Positions 1-9,648 of a DNA stretch of 64,000 nucleotides are shown here, piece by piece (within the stretch, counting starts at the first letter, position 1; the number at the start of each line of letters is the position of its first letter). Location: the NCBI GenBank assembly GCA_964623055.1, contig CAZURK010000007.1, positions 62,001-126,000 on the forward strand, read 5' to 3'. The stretch is from JADHUC01 sp964623055. GTDB taxonomy: Bacteria > Planctomycetota > Planctomycetia > Pirellulales > Pirellulaceae. The position numbers were made by a program, and so were the translations under genes. The notes under the pieces were generated by a model. It was not told the DNA's origin, did no database searches, and was given only the letters and a program-made list of their open reading frames with translations.

Positions 1-166
1 AAAGCGTGGCGCAATGCGTGCGGTGACAGGAGAGGCGCCGCGACGAGCGGTAGCGAGACACGTCAGATGCTTTCTTCGGCGCGCATTGCTGACTAGAATA
101 GGACACGCCGGTAGGAAGGGTAGCCATCAGTAGCCGTTGCCACGTGAAAATGGGAAGGGATGAGCC

Positions 167-691
167 GTGAGGCTCCGATTGATCGATTTGGCTGATATGC
201 ATCCTTGTCTGCTTTGGGATGATATCCTGGCGGCTGCAGCGGCCGTCATGATGCGACGCGAGTCGGAAGATGCGTACCGGCTTCCCCTACGGATGCAGGA
301 CGTCCCAGGATGGGGTAGTAGCGAGATCGACTTGGAGATCTTACGTACTGGTATCGGACAGGGAAATGTGGCGAAGGTGCAACGTACGTACGAGGCTCAT
401 CGTTTGGTCGAGTTGGCTGCCATCGCGATGGCAGGTTTGGCTTTGTTTCACGCGGGTGGGCATCAGATACGTGATGTTTCGTTACGTGGATCATCAGCGG
501 ACTATCTGGTCGACCATGGCGGGCATGTCCTGGAGGTTGCAGGAAGATCGCGGCGTCGCGATTTCGACGCGGCGTGGACGGAGCGTTGGCAACGATTGTC
601 CGGACGCGAAGGAACCGGATTCTACGTGTTCGTGGCGGAATTCGAGACGCCGTCAGCCCGCCTCGCCTTTAGTAGCCACGAAGGAGAATAG
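167..691 (+). CDS. Hypothetical protein, possible PD-(D/E)XK-like fold
   Basis: Encodes 174 residues from a GTG start preceded by a purine-rich GGGAAGGGA about 6 nt upstream. I do not recognise the family with confidence. It has no signal peptide or membrane segment, so it is probably cytoplasmic. The N-terminal half looks helical and alanine-rich. Residues about 111-135 read like a strand-turn-strand with Asp112 and Glu123 followed by Val-Ala-Gly-Arg, the spacing of a PD-(D/E)XK nuclease core, but the usual lysine is absent, so any nuclease activity is doubtful. It lies 3 nt upstream of a small helical TPR-like gene and is very probably co-transcribed with it. No function can be assigned. 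Confidence 0.7.
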   Translation: MRLRLIDLADMHPCLLWDDILAAAAAVMMRRESEDAYRLPLRMQDVPGWGSSEIDLEILRTGIGQGNVAKVQRTYEAHRLVELAAIAMAGLALFHAGGHQIRDVSLRGSSADYLVDHGGHVLEVAGRSRRRDFDAAWTERWQRLSGREGTGFYVFVAEFETPSARLAFSSHEGE

Positions 692-694
692 ACG

Positions 695-1024
695 ATGAGT
701 ACGGTCCAGGCGCCGGTCAGTGATATGTTGGTTACGGTCAAATCACGGGAAGTGCAGCGGGGTTTGCAGGCTGCCATGACGGGGCGGGCTGTGGACGCTG
801 AGCAACATTTCCTGGCGGCCGCGCATCTGGAACTCGTACTTGCCCGAGACTATGAACACGCAGGCGAGCCGGAACTCGCGCTGCGAAGCCGAATCAGTGC
901 TGCATCGTGCTTTTGGCGCGCTGGTGATCAAGACCGAGGTCGCACGATGTTTGCTGTGATTGCACGCGACGATCCAAGTCGAACGGGCGAAATCGAGGAC
1001 GTGATTGAACAACTCGAACGATGA
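695..1024 (+). CDS. Small helical TPR-like hypothetical protein
   Basis: Encodes 109 residues starting at an ATG with AAGGAG about 8 nt upstream, located inside the end of the previous gene, which implies translational coupling. The sequence is all-helical and alanine-rich, with two helix-turn-helix pairs at about residues 20-50 and 53-85 (AEQHFLAAAHLELVLARDY then ELALRSRISAASCFWRAG) that resemble tetratricopeptide units. There is no signal peptide. A short TPR protein coupled to the preceding gene would fit a dedicated adaptor or partner, but this is inference only. Confidence 0.7.
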   Translation: MSTVQAPVSDMLVTVKSREVQRGLQAAMTGRAVDAEQHFLAAAHLELVLARDYEHAGEPELALRSRISAASCFWRAGDQDRGRTMFAVIARDDPSRTGEIEDVIEQLER

Positions 1025-1062
1025 GGACGGAATCGAAACAGTAACCAGGAGCGAATTTCACA

Positions 1063-2565
1063 ATGACAATGAAACATCAGCACCAACATCACGAATTCGG
1101 ATGTGCCTGCGATTGCGGTGTCGACCGCCGAGAGTTTCTCGCGGCCACGGGCGTGGCAGCCGGCAGTGTCGCTTTTACTTCGCTGACTTCGTCTGGGGCG
1201 GAAGCGACCAGTTCAGTTTCCGGTGACAAACAGAGAGCGGTGGTGCGAGCCGTGTTTCTGTATCCGCCATCGGAGACGTTTTCGGCCAATCCGAACGGCT
1301 GGTGGAGTTGGCCGGGCAACGATTTCGATGCGGAAGGCCGCCAGAAGGAATACACAGCCGCGCTGCGCGATATGGAAAAGCGTCTGGGCATGAAGATCGC
1401 CGCGGACGACAAACCGGTGACTTCAAAGGAGGACGCCCAACGGCTGATCTCGGAGATCAAGGAGAATCAGCCTGACGGACTGCTTCTGATGATGTTCTAC
1501 AATCGCAGCTTGCCGGTGGCGGATCAGTTGCTTAAGGCAACCGAGGAATTGGGGATTCCCACTGTCTTTTTCATCGGGCTTGGCGTCAAACACGGGCAGG
1601 TCCGGCAATACCGGCGCGAGGGTGTCTACTTCATCCAGTCGCTCGATAATCTGGATGCGATCGAGTACGGAATGCGCATGATAAACACCAAGAAGCGGTT
1701 GAGCCAGAGCCTACTACTGAGCGTTACCGAGGCCAAAGAGCCGCGCGAAGGCGTCGAGAGCTTCTTGGGCATCAAAGTGCGTGTCATTCCCTTCTCGCAT
1801 TACGCTGAGGAATTCAAGAATGCGTCCATTAATGACGAGGCCCGCGAGTTGATCGCTTCGACCTCCAGTGGCGCCAAGGAGATCCGCGGCGTCACGCAGG
1901 AGGCGTTCGAGAATGCGGCGCGGGCGCACTTGGCGCTAAAGAAGATGCTGGCAGATGAAGGCGCTGACGGCGTGACGATGAACTGCCTGCGGCGCGGTAT
2001 GCTCAAGCCGTGCATCAGCTTTGCCACGCTGAACAACAATCTGATCCCGGCTGCATGCGAAAACGATCTGCCGGCCGCCTACACTCAATTGCTCGGCCAG
2101 TTGCTGATCGGCCGCCCCGGTTTCCAGCACAATCCGTGCTTCGAGACCGAACGGAACCACTACTACGCATCGCATTGCACGTGCGCGACGAAGTTGTACG
2201 GTCCGGACGGGAAACAGGTGCCTTATCTGCTGCGACGGTTCGCCCATACGAACGAAGGAAGTTGCGCAATCCAAGTCTTCTGGAATCCGGGCGATCCGGT
2301 GACGATGGTTCGGTACCATCCGGGCAAGAACCCAGCGCTGGATGTGTATGCTGGCCAGGTGTTCAAGTCACACCCAATGCCACCGGCCGCAGGTTGCACC
2401 ACGAACGTGGAAATCGAGATCACGGATCGCCCCGATGCGTGCATGGTGTCGGGCCACCACAATCTGCTGTTTTGTGGCGATTTCGCGCGCAAGTTCCGCT
2501 TGTTCGCCCAATTGTACAAAATCCGCCTAGCCGATACCGGGTACACGGGCCCTTGGCCCATCTAG
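1063..2565 (+). CDS. Tat-exported L-fucose isomerase-like protein
   Basis: Encodes 500 residues. The N terminus is rich in His and Cys and carries a twin-arginine motif at residues 21-29 (DRREFLAAT) followed by a hydrophobic stretch, so export by the Tat system is expected. The remainder resembles the L-fucose/L-arabinose isomerase fold: an N-terminal Rossmann-like part and, around residues 300-350, a segment of the type C-L-R-R-G-M-L-K-P-C followed by a CEND motif where these isomerases have a conserved Cys/Glu/Asp segment. An exported isomerase-fold protein is unusual because FucI and AraA are cytoplasmic. Planctomycetes have many Tat-exported carbohydrate proteins, so a sugar-related role is plausible. 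The ATG is preceded by AGGAG at a long spacing; a second ATG two codons on is also possible. The next gene starts 1 nt after the stop. Confidence 0.7.
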   Translation: MTMKHQHQHHEFGCACDCGVDRREFLAATGVAAGSVAFTSLTSSGAEATSSVSGDKQRAVVRAVFLYPPSETFSANPNGWWSWPGNDFDAEGRQKEYTAALRDMEKRLGMKIAADDKPVTSKEDAQRLISEIKENQPDGLLLMMFYNRSLPVADQLLKATEELGIPTVFFIGLGVKHGQVRQYRREGVYFIQSLDNLDAIEYGMRMINTKKRLSQSLLLSVTEAKEPREGVESFLGIKVRVIPFSHYAEEFKNASINDEARELIASTSSGAKEIRGVTQEAFENAARAHLALKKMLADEGADGVTMNCLRRGMLKPCISFATLNNNLIPAACENDLPAAYTQLLGQLLIGRPGFQHNPCFETERNHYYASHCTCATKLYGPDGKQVPYLLRRFAHTNEGSCAIQVFWNPGDPVTMVRYHPGKNPALDVYAGQVFKSHPMPPAAGCTTNVEIEITDRPDACMVSGHHNLLFCGDFARKFRLFAQLYKIRLADTGYTGPWPI

Positions 2566-2566
2566 C

Positions 2567-3931
2567 ATGACACAAGATTCCAGGCCCGACGGACGATCAG
2601 AATACCGCTTCAGTCTGCGCGGCCTTTTTGTGTTCGTTTTCGGCTGTGCGGTTGGCCTGTCAATCGCCAATCTGGATGCTTGGTGGGGACACGGTGTATT
2701 GGCGTCCGTCGCCACGTGGTGCGTCCTGGGGCTGTTTCACGAAATCCGAGACCTCTGGCGTGCTCGCAAGAGAACGGCTTGGGAGCATGCCGAGCAACTC
2801 TGGGGATGGCGGACGGCCGTCTCGTGGCGGCTAGGCATAGTCGGTGTGTTTGCCCTTTTGTTCATCATCCAGTACCTGGATGCATTCGGTTGGCTGGAGC
2901 CGGACGACGATCTCTGGCTCCAGCAAACTGGAGCATACTTGCGCGAGCCAACGCTGGTTCTGTGCATTCTGATCCTGATATGCCGCCCATCGCATTATCC
3001 TTCGGTGCTGGCCAAGTGGCCGTTGGCATCGCGGGCGTACAGCGTCTTGGGATGGACTGCTCTTGGATTAATGTGTCTCTGGATTTGCATCGACCAAACG
3101 ATGATTCCCTTCCTCGTGCATACTGCGATACGGGGAATCCGTGCCGCCATGCCACTGCACTTCGTCGATGGAACGCCTAATCCCGAGGCGTACATCAACA
3201 TCCGCCCCGCCGTCGACCGACTCTGGTGGAACTCGGTGTTCGTCGTTGGGGTCGTGCCCGTTAACGTGATTCTCGCGTGTCAACTGGCCCGGCAATGGAA
3301 ACGGGGGAGCCTCCGCCGCGTGCTCGTTTCGCTTGGCTTGTGCGTTGGGTTGGGCGTCACGGCGGCCCACGTCGTGTGGATCTATGCCGTTGTGTTCCCG
3401 CACATATCTCCTGAGCTGGCTGCAAATTCAGCAAGATGGCATTGGGACCGCTGGCTCTTTGCGGCGATAATCGTTGTCATATTCATGACGGCTTGCACTC
3501 TCCGTCTTCTATCCTTTGACGACAGTAGAAAGCCGGTCTTCTCGGAGGAGTGGAAACAGAACGAATGGCGCTACCACCATCAACATCGCTTGGTGTTGGG
3601 ATTCGTGTGCGTGATGTGCTTCGTACTGCTCATCATGCGTCTGGTCGACTGGCATTCGCTACCTGTCACTCCATTCCAGGAGATCCTCTATTCATTTGGC
3701 TTCCTGTTTACATCCGACGCAACCGGAGTTCTTCTGCTTGCGATTCTACTTGTTAGCTTGCGGGGATTGTTCCGGAAACGCAACGCGAGAACGGGCCAAC
3801 TCGAAACAGGCCCGTTCACACTGTCGCCGTGGCATTTCGCTGCTGTTTGGCTGGCCACACTCGTGACCATCGCCACTGGCGTTACCACGTTCTACTGGCT
3901 CGGCTTCTCTGTATGGCTTGTCTCGCGATGA
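2567..3931 (+). CDS. Multi-pass membrane protein of unknown function
   Basis: Encodes 454 residues with about nine or ten hydrophobic segments, for example at residues about 18-50, 75-100, 160-185 and 415-450. The N terminus (YRFSLRGLFVFVFG) is of a type common in planctomycete membrane proteins, where a basic RFSLR segment precedes the first helix. No catalytic or transport motif was recognised. The start is 1 nt after the stop of the isomerase-like gene, and any ribosome binding site lies inside that gene, so the two are probably translationally coupled. Confidence 0.75.
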   Translation: MTQDSRPDGRSEYRFSLRGLFVFVFGCAVGLSIANLDAWWGHGVLASVATWCVLGLFHEIRDLWRARKRTAWEHAEQLWGWRTAVSWRLGIVGVFALLFIIQYLDAFGWLEPDDDLWLQQTGAYLREPTLVLCILILICRPSHYPSVLAKWPLASRAYSVLGWTALGLMCLWICIDQTMIPFLVHTAIRGIRAAMPLHFVDGTPNPEAYINIRPAVDRLWWNSVFVVGVVPVNVILACQLARQWKRGSLRRVLVSLGLCVGLGVTAAHVVWIYAVVFPHISPELAANSARWHWDRWLFAAIIVVIFMTACTLRLLSFDDSRKPVFSEEWKQNEWRYHHQHRLVLGFVCVMCFVLLIMRLVDWHSLPVTPFQEILYSFGFLFTSDATGVLLLAILLVSLRGLFRKRNARTGQLETGPFTLSPWHFAAVWLATLVTIATGVTTFYWLGFSVWLVSR

Positions 3932-4025
3932 GCGCTTCTGTCGTCTGCGGGACAGTGGTAGAATGACGTGGTAACTGCAAACCGCGCATGCAACTTGATG
4001 TCCAAACAAGAGAGGATGATGGCAA

Positions 4026-4988
4026 ATGAACCAGTACCGTCTTGCGGCCGTTGGCTTGTTCCTGCTTGCGTCAGCATTCGGCGTCCGCGGTGCGACTGGA
4101 CAACCCGCCGAGAATGACAAACCTCTGCGGTTGGCGTTCATTACCACGTGTGTCGAGGCGAAGTTCTTCGAGCCGGTGAAGAAAGGTATGCAGGACGCCG
4201 CAAAGAAGATGAACGTCCATTGTGACTTCATCGGCACAGAAGGTGTGGATGTCAAGGCCCAGGCGGCCATGGTCCGCCAAGCCGTGGCCGATGGCTACGA
4301 CGGGATCGCGTTGAACATTATCCACGCAACGGCCTTCGACGATGTGGTCAAAGAGACCATCGACAAGGGCGTGCCAGTGGTGGCCTTTAATACCGACGAT
4401 GCCGACACGCTGAACGCCCGTATGAGTTCCGTAAATCAACGGCTCTACGACGCCGGACGGTCGCTCGCCCAGCACGTCTCACCACACGTTCCTGATGGCA
4501 GCCATATCCTGATGACCATGCACGACGCGGGCGTATCATCGTTGGAAGATAGGCTGCGGGGCGAGCAAGATGTACTGAAAGAAAAGAAAGTACGATGGAC
4601 CGTTGCGATCACCGGCAACGATGCAGAAAAGGGTGCTGAAATCATCCTCGAAAAGTTCCGCAAGCACCCGGACATCCGCATCATCCTCGGCACAGGCCAA
4701 GCGGATACCGAGGCGGCGGGGCGGGCCATCAAAAGACGCTTCCCGGGCAAGGGCTACTGGTCGGCCGGATTCGATTTGTCGCCCGTCACGCTGCAGTTGA
4801 TCAAGGAAGACCACATCCGCTGCACGGTCGATCAGCAGCCGTACATCCAAGGCTTCTACCCGGTAGTGCAATTGGCATTCTATCTGCGCTACGGCATCAT
4901 GCCCTCGGACATCGACGCCGGCGCAACGATCATAGATCGCACGAACGTCGATCAGGCAATCGAGTTGACCAAACAGAAATACCGTTGA
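4026..4988 (+). CDS. Periplasmic sugar-binding protein (RbsB-like)
   Basis: Encodes 320 residues with an N-terminal signal peptide (residues 1 to about 25) and a type I periplasmic binding protein fold of the ribose/galactose ABC transporter family (Peripla_BP_4). Supporting features are the first strand LRLAFITTC, the helix with KGMQDAAKKMN, a strand-loop YDGIALNII, AFNTDD, and the C-terminal DQQPYIQGFYPV, the family's ligand-closing segment. The start has AGAGAGG 9 nt upstream. No permease or ATPase gene is adjacent, so it is an orphan in this window. It may act with a transporter encoded elsewhere, or as a sensor ligand-binding protein. Confidence 0.85.
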   Translation: MNQYRLAAVGLFLLASAFGVRGATGQPAENDKPLRLAFITTCVEAKFFEPVKKGMQDAAKKMNVHCDFIGTEGVDVKAQAAMVRQAVADGYDGIALNIIHATAFDDVVKETIDKGVPVVAFNTDDADTLNARMSSVNQRLYDAGRSLAQHVSPHVPDGSHILMTMHDAGVSSLEDRLRGEQDVLKEKKVRWTVAITGNDAEKGAEIILEKFRKHPDIRIILGTGQADTEAAGRAIKRRFPGKGYWSAGFDLSPVTLQLIKEDHIRCTVDQQPYIQGFYPVVQLAFYLRYGIMPSDIDAGATIIDRTNVDQAIELTKQKYR

Positions 4989-5025
4989 AGCAGCCACGAT
5001 GGCCCCGATCCGTGGCGGGACCACA

Positions 5026-5490
5026 CTAATCGGATTCGGTAAAGAAGTCCATGTCGGCAAACAAGTCTACGACTTTCCAGATCGAGCGTTGGAACTCGAA
5101 CGGTCCGCGCTGCCCCGCTGTGACGGCCGCCAGGACTTGCTCGCGCTCGGCGAGTGTTTCGCGCAACTGTTCGATCAACTCGCCCAGCGGCACGGCGCCG
5201 CGCCCTTGCATCCAAGGTGCCTGCGCCGTTGCCGGATCTTCGTCTGTGGCCACGCAACGTACGTCCACGGTTCGTGTCCAATCGCCGCTGGACGATACGC
5301 TCGCCATCAACGTCAGCATTGGTGTACCGTGTGCCCATCCCGGCGGAATTGCGCCGACCAGAATCAGCCGCGAGCCATCATCCCGATCGCGGATCATGTT
5401 CGCGCTCTGAATCTCCAACCCCACCTCCTGACATGCCGCGACGAATCGCCGCTTCACATCTTCCGCTGGCTCTCGCCCTGCTCTTGACAT
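5026..5490 (-). CDS. Hypothetical protein, 154 aa
   Basis: Encodes 154 residues with no signal peptide or membrane segment. It has an alpha/beta pattern: a helix at 9-25, strands around 40-50 and 58-66, and an amphipathic helix at 102-122 (LGELIEQLRETLAEREQVL). The acidic C terminus ends in an aromatic run (FADMDFFTESD). I do not recognise the family. It is the last gene of a minus-strand pair, 72 nt downstream of the long HEAT-repeat gene, and converges with the sugar-binding protein gene. The reading frame is open over the full length and the codon usage resembles its neighbours. Confidence 0.65.
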   Translation of the reverse strand: MSRAGREPAEDVKRRFVAACQEVGLEIQSANMIRDRDDGSRLILVGAIPPGWAHGTPMLTLMASVSSSGDWTRTVDVRCVATDEDPATAQAPWMQGRGAVPLGELIEQLRETLAEREQVLAAVTAGQRGPFEFQRSIWKVVDLFADMDFFTESD

Positions 5491-5562
5491 CTTCGTCTTC
5501 CTTCTTTCTGTATGCTGATCCGTTGTTTCGAGTTGGTATAGCGTTCTCTGATCGCAGAGGCT

Positions 5563-8500
5563 TCATCGTCGATCACTGACGACCGCAGTTCGTTTGGCAT
5601 CCCCTGGGTAGGTACAAGCCTTCAGCAGGGTTCGACGCGTGGATACTTCTGGATAGTCCGTGGCGAGTTCTCGGATTCGTTCGATGCTGTCAGGATCTCC
5701 GATGCGGCCTAACGCCTCGGCAGCCGCGTGACGTGTGTCTGGGGCGTTCTTCAGGTCGGCGACGATGTTCAGCAAAACTGGCACTGCACGACGATCGCCG
5801 ATCTGGCCCAGCGCCCAGATCACGGCCGCTCGCCAACAAGGCGTCAGATCGTTGTGGAGGAAGAGGACGCCGGGGCCAAGTGGATCGGGATGGCCGCTTG
5901 CGGCTTCGGTAGGTTCCGATTCCAGGACGGCGATCAACGCGTCCGCTGAATTCGGATCGGCTAGGTTGCCCAATGTTCGTGCGAGGAAGAAGCATACCCA
6001 GTGCTTGATCGGCAAATCCAGAACCACCGGGATTCCCGTGTCGAACACCCGCGGGATGTCGGTGGGCTTCGCGCGGTAGCGATCGAAGGCCGCACGGATG
6101 CGCAACTCGTATTTCCGATCACGACAGACTAGCGACAGGACCTGAGCGGCGCGGTTTTCCGGAGTCGGGTGTCCGCCCCAGCAACGGTGCACCTCGGAAA
6201 TGGCCTCTTCAATCTCCTTGGATCGGACCGCATCAGGATCGCCTAAGATTGCCAGGCACGTCTCCACCACTGCGGCTTCAGCGCCATGGCGACGGATGAC
6301 CCGGCCAACTAGCGTTTCGCAATCGTCGTTCGGCAGCAGAAGCGCACGGTCGGGATCGACTGGTAGAGAGCGAATCAGATGCGGCAAAATGCTTGTCGCC
6401 TGCGTGGATCCAAGCGTGTCGAGTGCTTCTGTGATGAAGTAGTGTACCGGCGAGGCGTGGCATGCCATCAAGGCAGGATGGTCGCCGTACCAGAGCGTGT
6501 AGTCCGGGTAGTCCTTCAACTCGGCGAATGCGGCGACCAGCGCCGCTTGCGCCTCGGGAGTGCCGATTCGGCCCAGCGCTTCGACGGCGGCTTCCGCTAA
6601 GAACAGGTTGCCCGTATCTGGGTTGCTGTTCTGACTGATCGTCTCGGCCAGCATCGACACGGCGTCGGTGTCCTTCAAGTAGCCGAGCGATCGAGTCGCG
6701 GCCTGCAGGGCACGCGGATTCACATCCGCCAGAGAATTAAACCGGGCACGGTCGCCGCGGTTCTTCCCGTCTTTGCGCCATTCTGGGAACGGATTGTTCG
6801 CGCGGTGGTGAGTCACATACTGTCGCAACGCCACGCGCGCGGCAGCGCCGCCGGTGTGGCCCAACGCCACTGCGGCGCGGCGGGCTACACCGCGGTCCGG
6901 GCTGTCCAGCCGCTGGATGAGCCCTTGTTCGATCTCGTCCCAATTCGTGTTTGCGAACCATTGACGCCATACACTTGCTTGCCGGCCTCGTTCGTCCGAT
7001 TCAGCAAATGCGTTGAAGGGCTCGGCATGTCCCGTCAAATTCTCCAGGGCCACAGCCGCCGCTTGCGCCACTAGTGGATCTCGGTCGGCCAACGCCTCCA
7101 GCAGCGGCGGTATGGACTCGCGCGTGCCGCATGCGGCCAGCGCCAATGCCGCGGCAACGCTAACCTCGCGGCTGTCGTTCACCAAGCGTTCTGCCAATGC
7201 GGGCCCAGCGACGGGGTCACGGAAGATCGAAAGCCGTTGCGCCGCCGAGATTCTTTCTGATTTGCGGCCGTCGCGCAGTTGCGCGATCAGCGCCGCCGCT
7301 TCTTGCGCGCCGGTGGCCAGCGGGTCGTCCAAATCGCCGTGCCGATTGATCCCCGCAACTTCCCGGTAGCGGTCCAACTGCAATTCCATCAGACCGGTCA
7401 CTGCGGCATTATTGCCACGGAACCGGTGCGGCTGGCCGAGGCCAAGCAGTTTCAGAGGACGCGTCCCGAGCGCCAACGGCACAGGGTCCGTGTGGATCGG
7501 CGTCGCCTGGCGCTTGTGGTGGCAGCCAACGCAGCCTCGTTGTTCGCCCGGCCGGACGTAGATCCAGGACATTTCGTTCAACTCGGATCGCCCTTCGGCG
7601 TCGACCGCTTGAAGGGCGATGGGCATGTCGGCAGGAACTTCGATGAAGAACGAGCCGTCCGGTGCTAAAGGCACGGTACCCAACTCGATCGTTTCGTTGC
7701 CGGCGTGGACGATGTACGAATGGGACGATCGCGTCGTCAGCCCTTTGCCCGCCAGGACACGGATGGCACGCACTTGGGACCAGCCCGCGGTGGTGTTCTT
7801 GGTGAATCGCGCATTCTGGCAAAACAGAAAACCCGTTGCCCGTATGTCGCCCGCTTCCTTCTGGTCCACCTTCTCTGCCAATACCGGCGGTTTGGGCCGG
7901 CCACCAAGATAGACCGGCGAGTGCAACGGTCCGTCAGACGATTCGTGCAAAACTGTTAGCGTCGGTGGCACGCTTTGTGGATCGAGAATTCCGATCTTCT
8001 CGTAGCTGAAATCCAGGATCGTCCGTTTCTCTTTCCCTGCCATGACCTCGACGGGAACTCGGCTTGCCGTAGTGCACAACAGTCGGCCGTCCGGCAACGC
8101 GGCTACATCCCCCGCTTCGACGCGGAAATGCTGCAAGTCCTTGGCTGGATGGCCAAGCCGCGCAACCGTGATTCCAGGGCTGGAGAGAAAGGCAACTCGA
8201 CCATCGGGCATCGGCGCCGGACTGCCGCAGTAGTACGCTCGCAATCGGCCGCCGTATTCCGGCCCGTTGTCCAGCCCGAATTCCGTGTAGCCTTCCGAGC
8301 CGTCCAAGTGAATTGCGTGTAAGAGCGTTTCCACCTTGCCGCGGTCGAAGAAGTTGTCGGAGCGGATGAAGAGGATCCGCCCGTCAGCCAATACCTCCGG
8401 CTCGTTGTCAAAAATAATCGTGTGCGTCAGTGGACGGACGTCACTGCCGCTGGCGTCCATGACAAACAACGCGCGCGACGGCGGGTTGTGATATTCCTCG

Positions 8501-9648
8501 AACGTCCCGATCCGCGTCGATGTGAAGACGATGCGCCCGTCGGGCAGTTCAGCCGGGTCGATGTCGTGAAAAGGGCCGTCAGTCAATCGTTTGGGTGAGC
8601 CGCCATCGGCCGGTATCCGATAGATGTGGAAGAACGGCTCGCCGTCGTAAGCCATCGAGACGAGAATCGACTTGCCGTCGAAAGTCACGCTTGGCGAGCC
8701 GATAGCGCCCCGACCGGCGTCCAGCAACAATCGCGGCTCGACGCCAGGGCAGGCCGGCCGCAGCACGTGCAGTTTGCGCCCGACTTTCATTGGCGCAGGC
8801 AAGTCGTGCTCGGGAAACGTACGCGACTTGCGCGGATTGAAGATGGTCACGGTGAGACTGTCATAAGACGTGCCGTTGCGCTGGTGCGGCCGATACAGGC
8901 TGCAATCGTCGCCCAGGAAAACGATCGCTTCGGGCCAAGAATAATCCTCCGGTGGGGCCTCCTCGACCACCGGGCCAACGTGCCCTCGTCTTACGACTTG
9001 CTCCAGCACCTGCCTGGTCGTCTGGTGGACTTTGCCCACTGGCGTGCCCCCGGGCGCGGCCTTGGCGGGGACCGCGACCTTGCCCCACGGCTTGACGCCG
9101 AACTGGCCCACGACCTGTGCCGCGCGCCATTTCTGGTCGTCGAAGTCGGGCTGCTGCCAATTCGGTTCCTCTCGGTAGCTGCATTTCCATGTTGCATCGC
9201 TGGCCAGCACAATCTGCTGTCCGTCGGCCAATTTGGCGACCAGTTTCACAACCAGCGCGGCCGGCCCTGGCAGCGTGTTGACCGCCTCGACCGCAACGAC
9301 CGTCCGGCCCGGCACGAGCAGATTGGTCACATCCCAACGCTTAGGCCGGTGCCAGGCACTATTGTCGGTCTCGCTTTCGCCGACACTCTGACCGTTCAGA
9401 TACAACACAAACAGATTGTCGGCCGTGACGATCACCTCGGCGGACTCTAACGCGGGACTTTCGGGGATCGTCACTTCGGCGCGAAAGTAGCCGACGCCGG
9501 CCGACATGGAACCCAAGTCGCCGTTCGAACCGAACGAAGGCCAAATCCATTTCGTTCCGTCGAAGCTCAACGGTTCAGCGTGAGCCACGGCCACGCAGCA
9601 CGAGGCCATAACGACAGTCGTCCGCAAAACAAATCCACGCAATCTCAT
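5563..9648 (-). CDS. Secreted beta-propeller, CxxCH and HEAT-repeat protein
   Basis: Encodes 1361 residues with a signal peptide (about 1-24, ending AHA). Domain order: a galactose-binding-like jelly roll (about 27-185) with the FVLYLNGQSVG strand typical of such modules; a TolB/WD40-like propeller (about 290-640) with repeats such as DGRIVFTS and DGRILFIRS; one c-type haem-binding motif C-V-G-C-H near residue 704; then HEAT/PBS-lyase-type repeats (about 790-1340), for example ISAAQRLSIFRDPVAGPAL. This architecture resembles large planctomycete exported proteins related to the PSD1/cytochrome family. The single CxxCH suggests covalent haem and an electron-transfer or redox role outside the cytoplasm, but the substrate is unknown. 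GGAGG precedes the ATG. It is divergent from the gene at 10010. Confidence 0.85.
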   Translation of the reverse strand: MRLRGFVLRTTVVMASCCVAVAHAEPLSFDGTKWIWPSFGSNGDLGSMSAGVGYFRAEVTIPESPALESAEVIVTADNLFVLYLNGQSVGESETDNSAWHRPKRWDVTNLLVPGRTVVAVEAVNTLPGPAALVVKLVAKLADGQQIVLASDATWKCSYREEPNWQQPDFDDQKWRAAQVVGQFGVKPWGKVAVPAKAAPGGTPVGKVHQTTRQVLEQVVRRGHVGPVVEEAPPEDYSWPEAIVFLGDDCSLYRPHQRNGTSYDSLTVTIFNPRKSRTFPEHDLPAPMKVGRKLHVLRPACPGVEPRLLLDAGRGAIGSPSVTFDGKSILVSMAYDGEPFFHIYRIPADGGSPKRLTDGPFHDIDPAELPDGRIVFTSTRIGTFEEYHNPPSRALFVMDASGSDVRPLTHTIIFDNEPEVLADGRILFIRSDNFFDRGKVETLLHAIHLDGSEGYTEFGLDNGPEYGGRLRAYYCGSPAPMPDGRVAFLSSPGITVARLGHPAKDLQHFRVEAGDVAALPDGRLLCTTASRVPVEVMAGKEKRTILDFSYEKIGILDPQSVPPTLTVLHESSDGPLHSPVYLGGRPKPPVLAEKVDQKEAGDIRATGFLFCQNARFTKNTTAGWSQVRAIRVLAGKGLTTRSSHSYIVHAGNETIELGTVPLAPDGSFFIEVPADMPIALQAVDAEGRSELNEMSWIYVRPGEQRGCVGCHHKRQATPIHTDPVPLALGTRPLKLLGLGQPHRFRGNNAAVTGLMELQLDRYREVAGINRHGDLDDPLATGAQEAAALIAQLRDGRKSERISAAQRLSIFRDPVAGPALAERLVNDSREVSVAAALALAACGTRESIPPLLEALADRDPLVAQAAAVALENLTGHAEPFNAFAESDERGRQASVWRQWFANTNWDEIEQGLIQRLDSPDRGVARRAAVALGHTGGAAARVALRQYVTHHRANNPFPEWRKDGKNRGDRARFNSLADVNPRALQAATRSLGYLKDTDAVSMLAETISQNSNPDTGNLFLAEAAVEALGRIGTPEAQAALVAAFAELKDYPDYTLWYGDHPALMACHASPVHYFITEALDTLGSTQATSILPHLIRSLPVDPDRALLLPNDDCETLVGRVIRRHGAEAAVVETCLAILGDPDAVRSKEIEEAISEVHRCWGGHPTPENRAAQVLSLVCRDRKYELRIRAAFDRYRAKPTDIPRVFDTGIPVVLDLPIKHWVCFFLARTLGNLADPNSADALIAVLESEPTEAASGHPDPLGPGVLFLHNDLTPCWRAAVIWALGQIGDRRAVPVLLNIVADLKNAPDTRHAAAEALGRIGDPDSIERIRELATDYPEVSTRRTLLKACTYPGDAKRTAVVSDRR

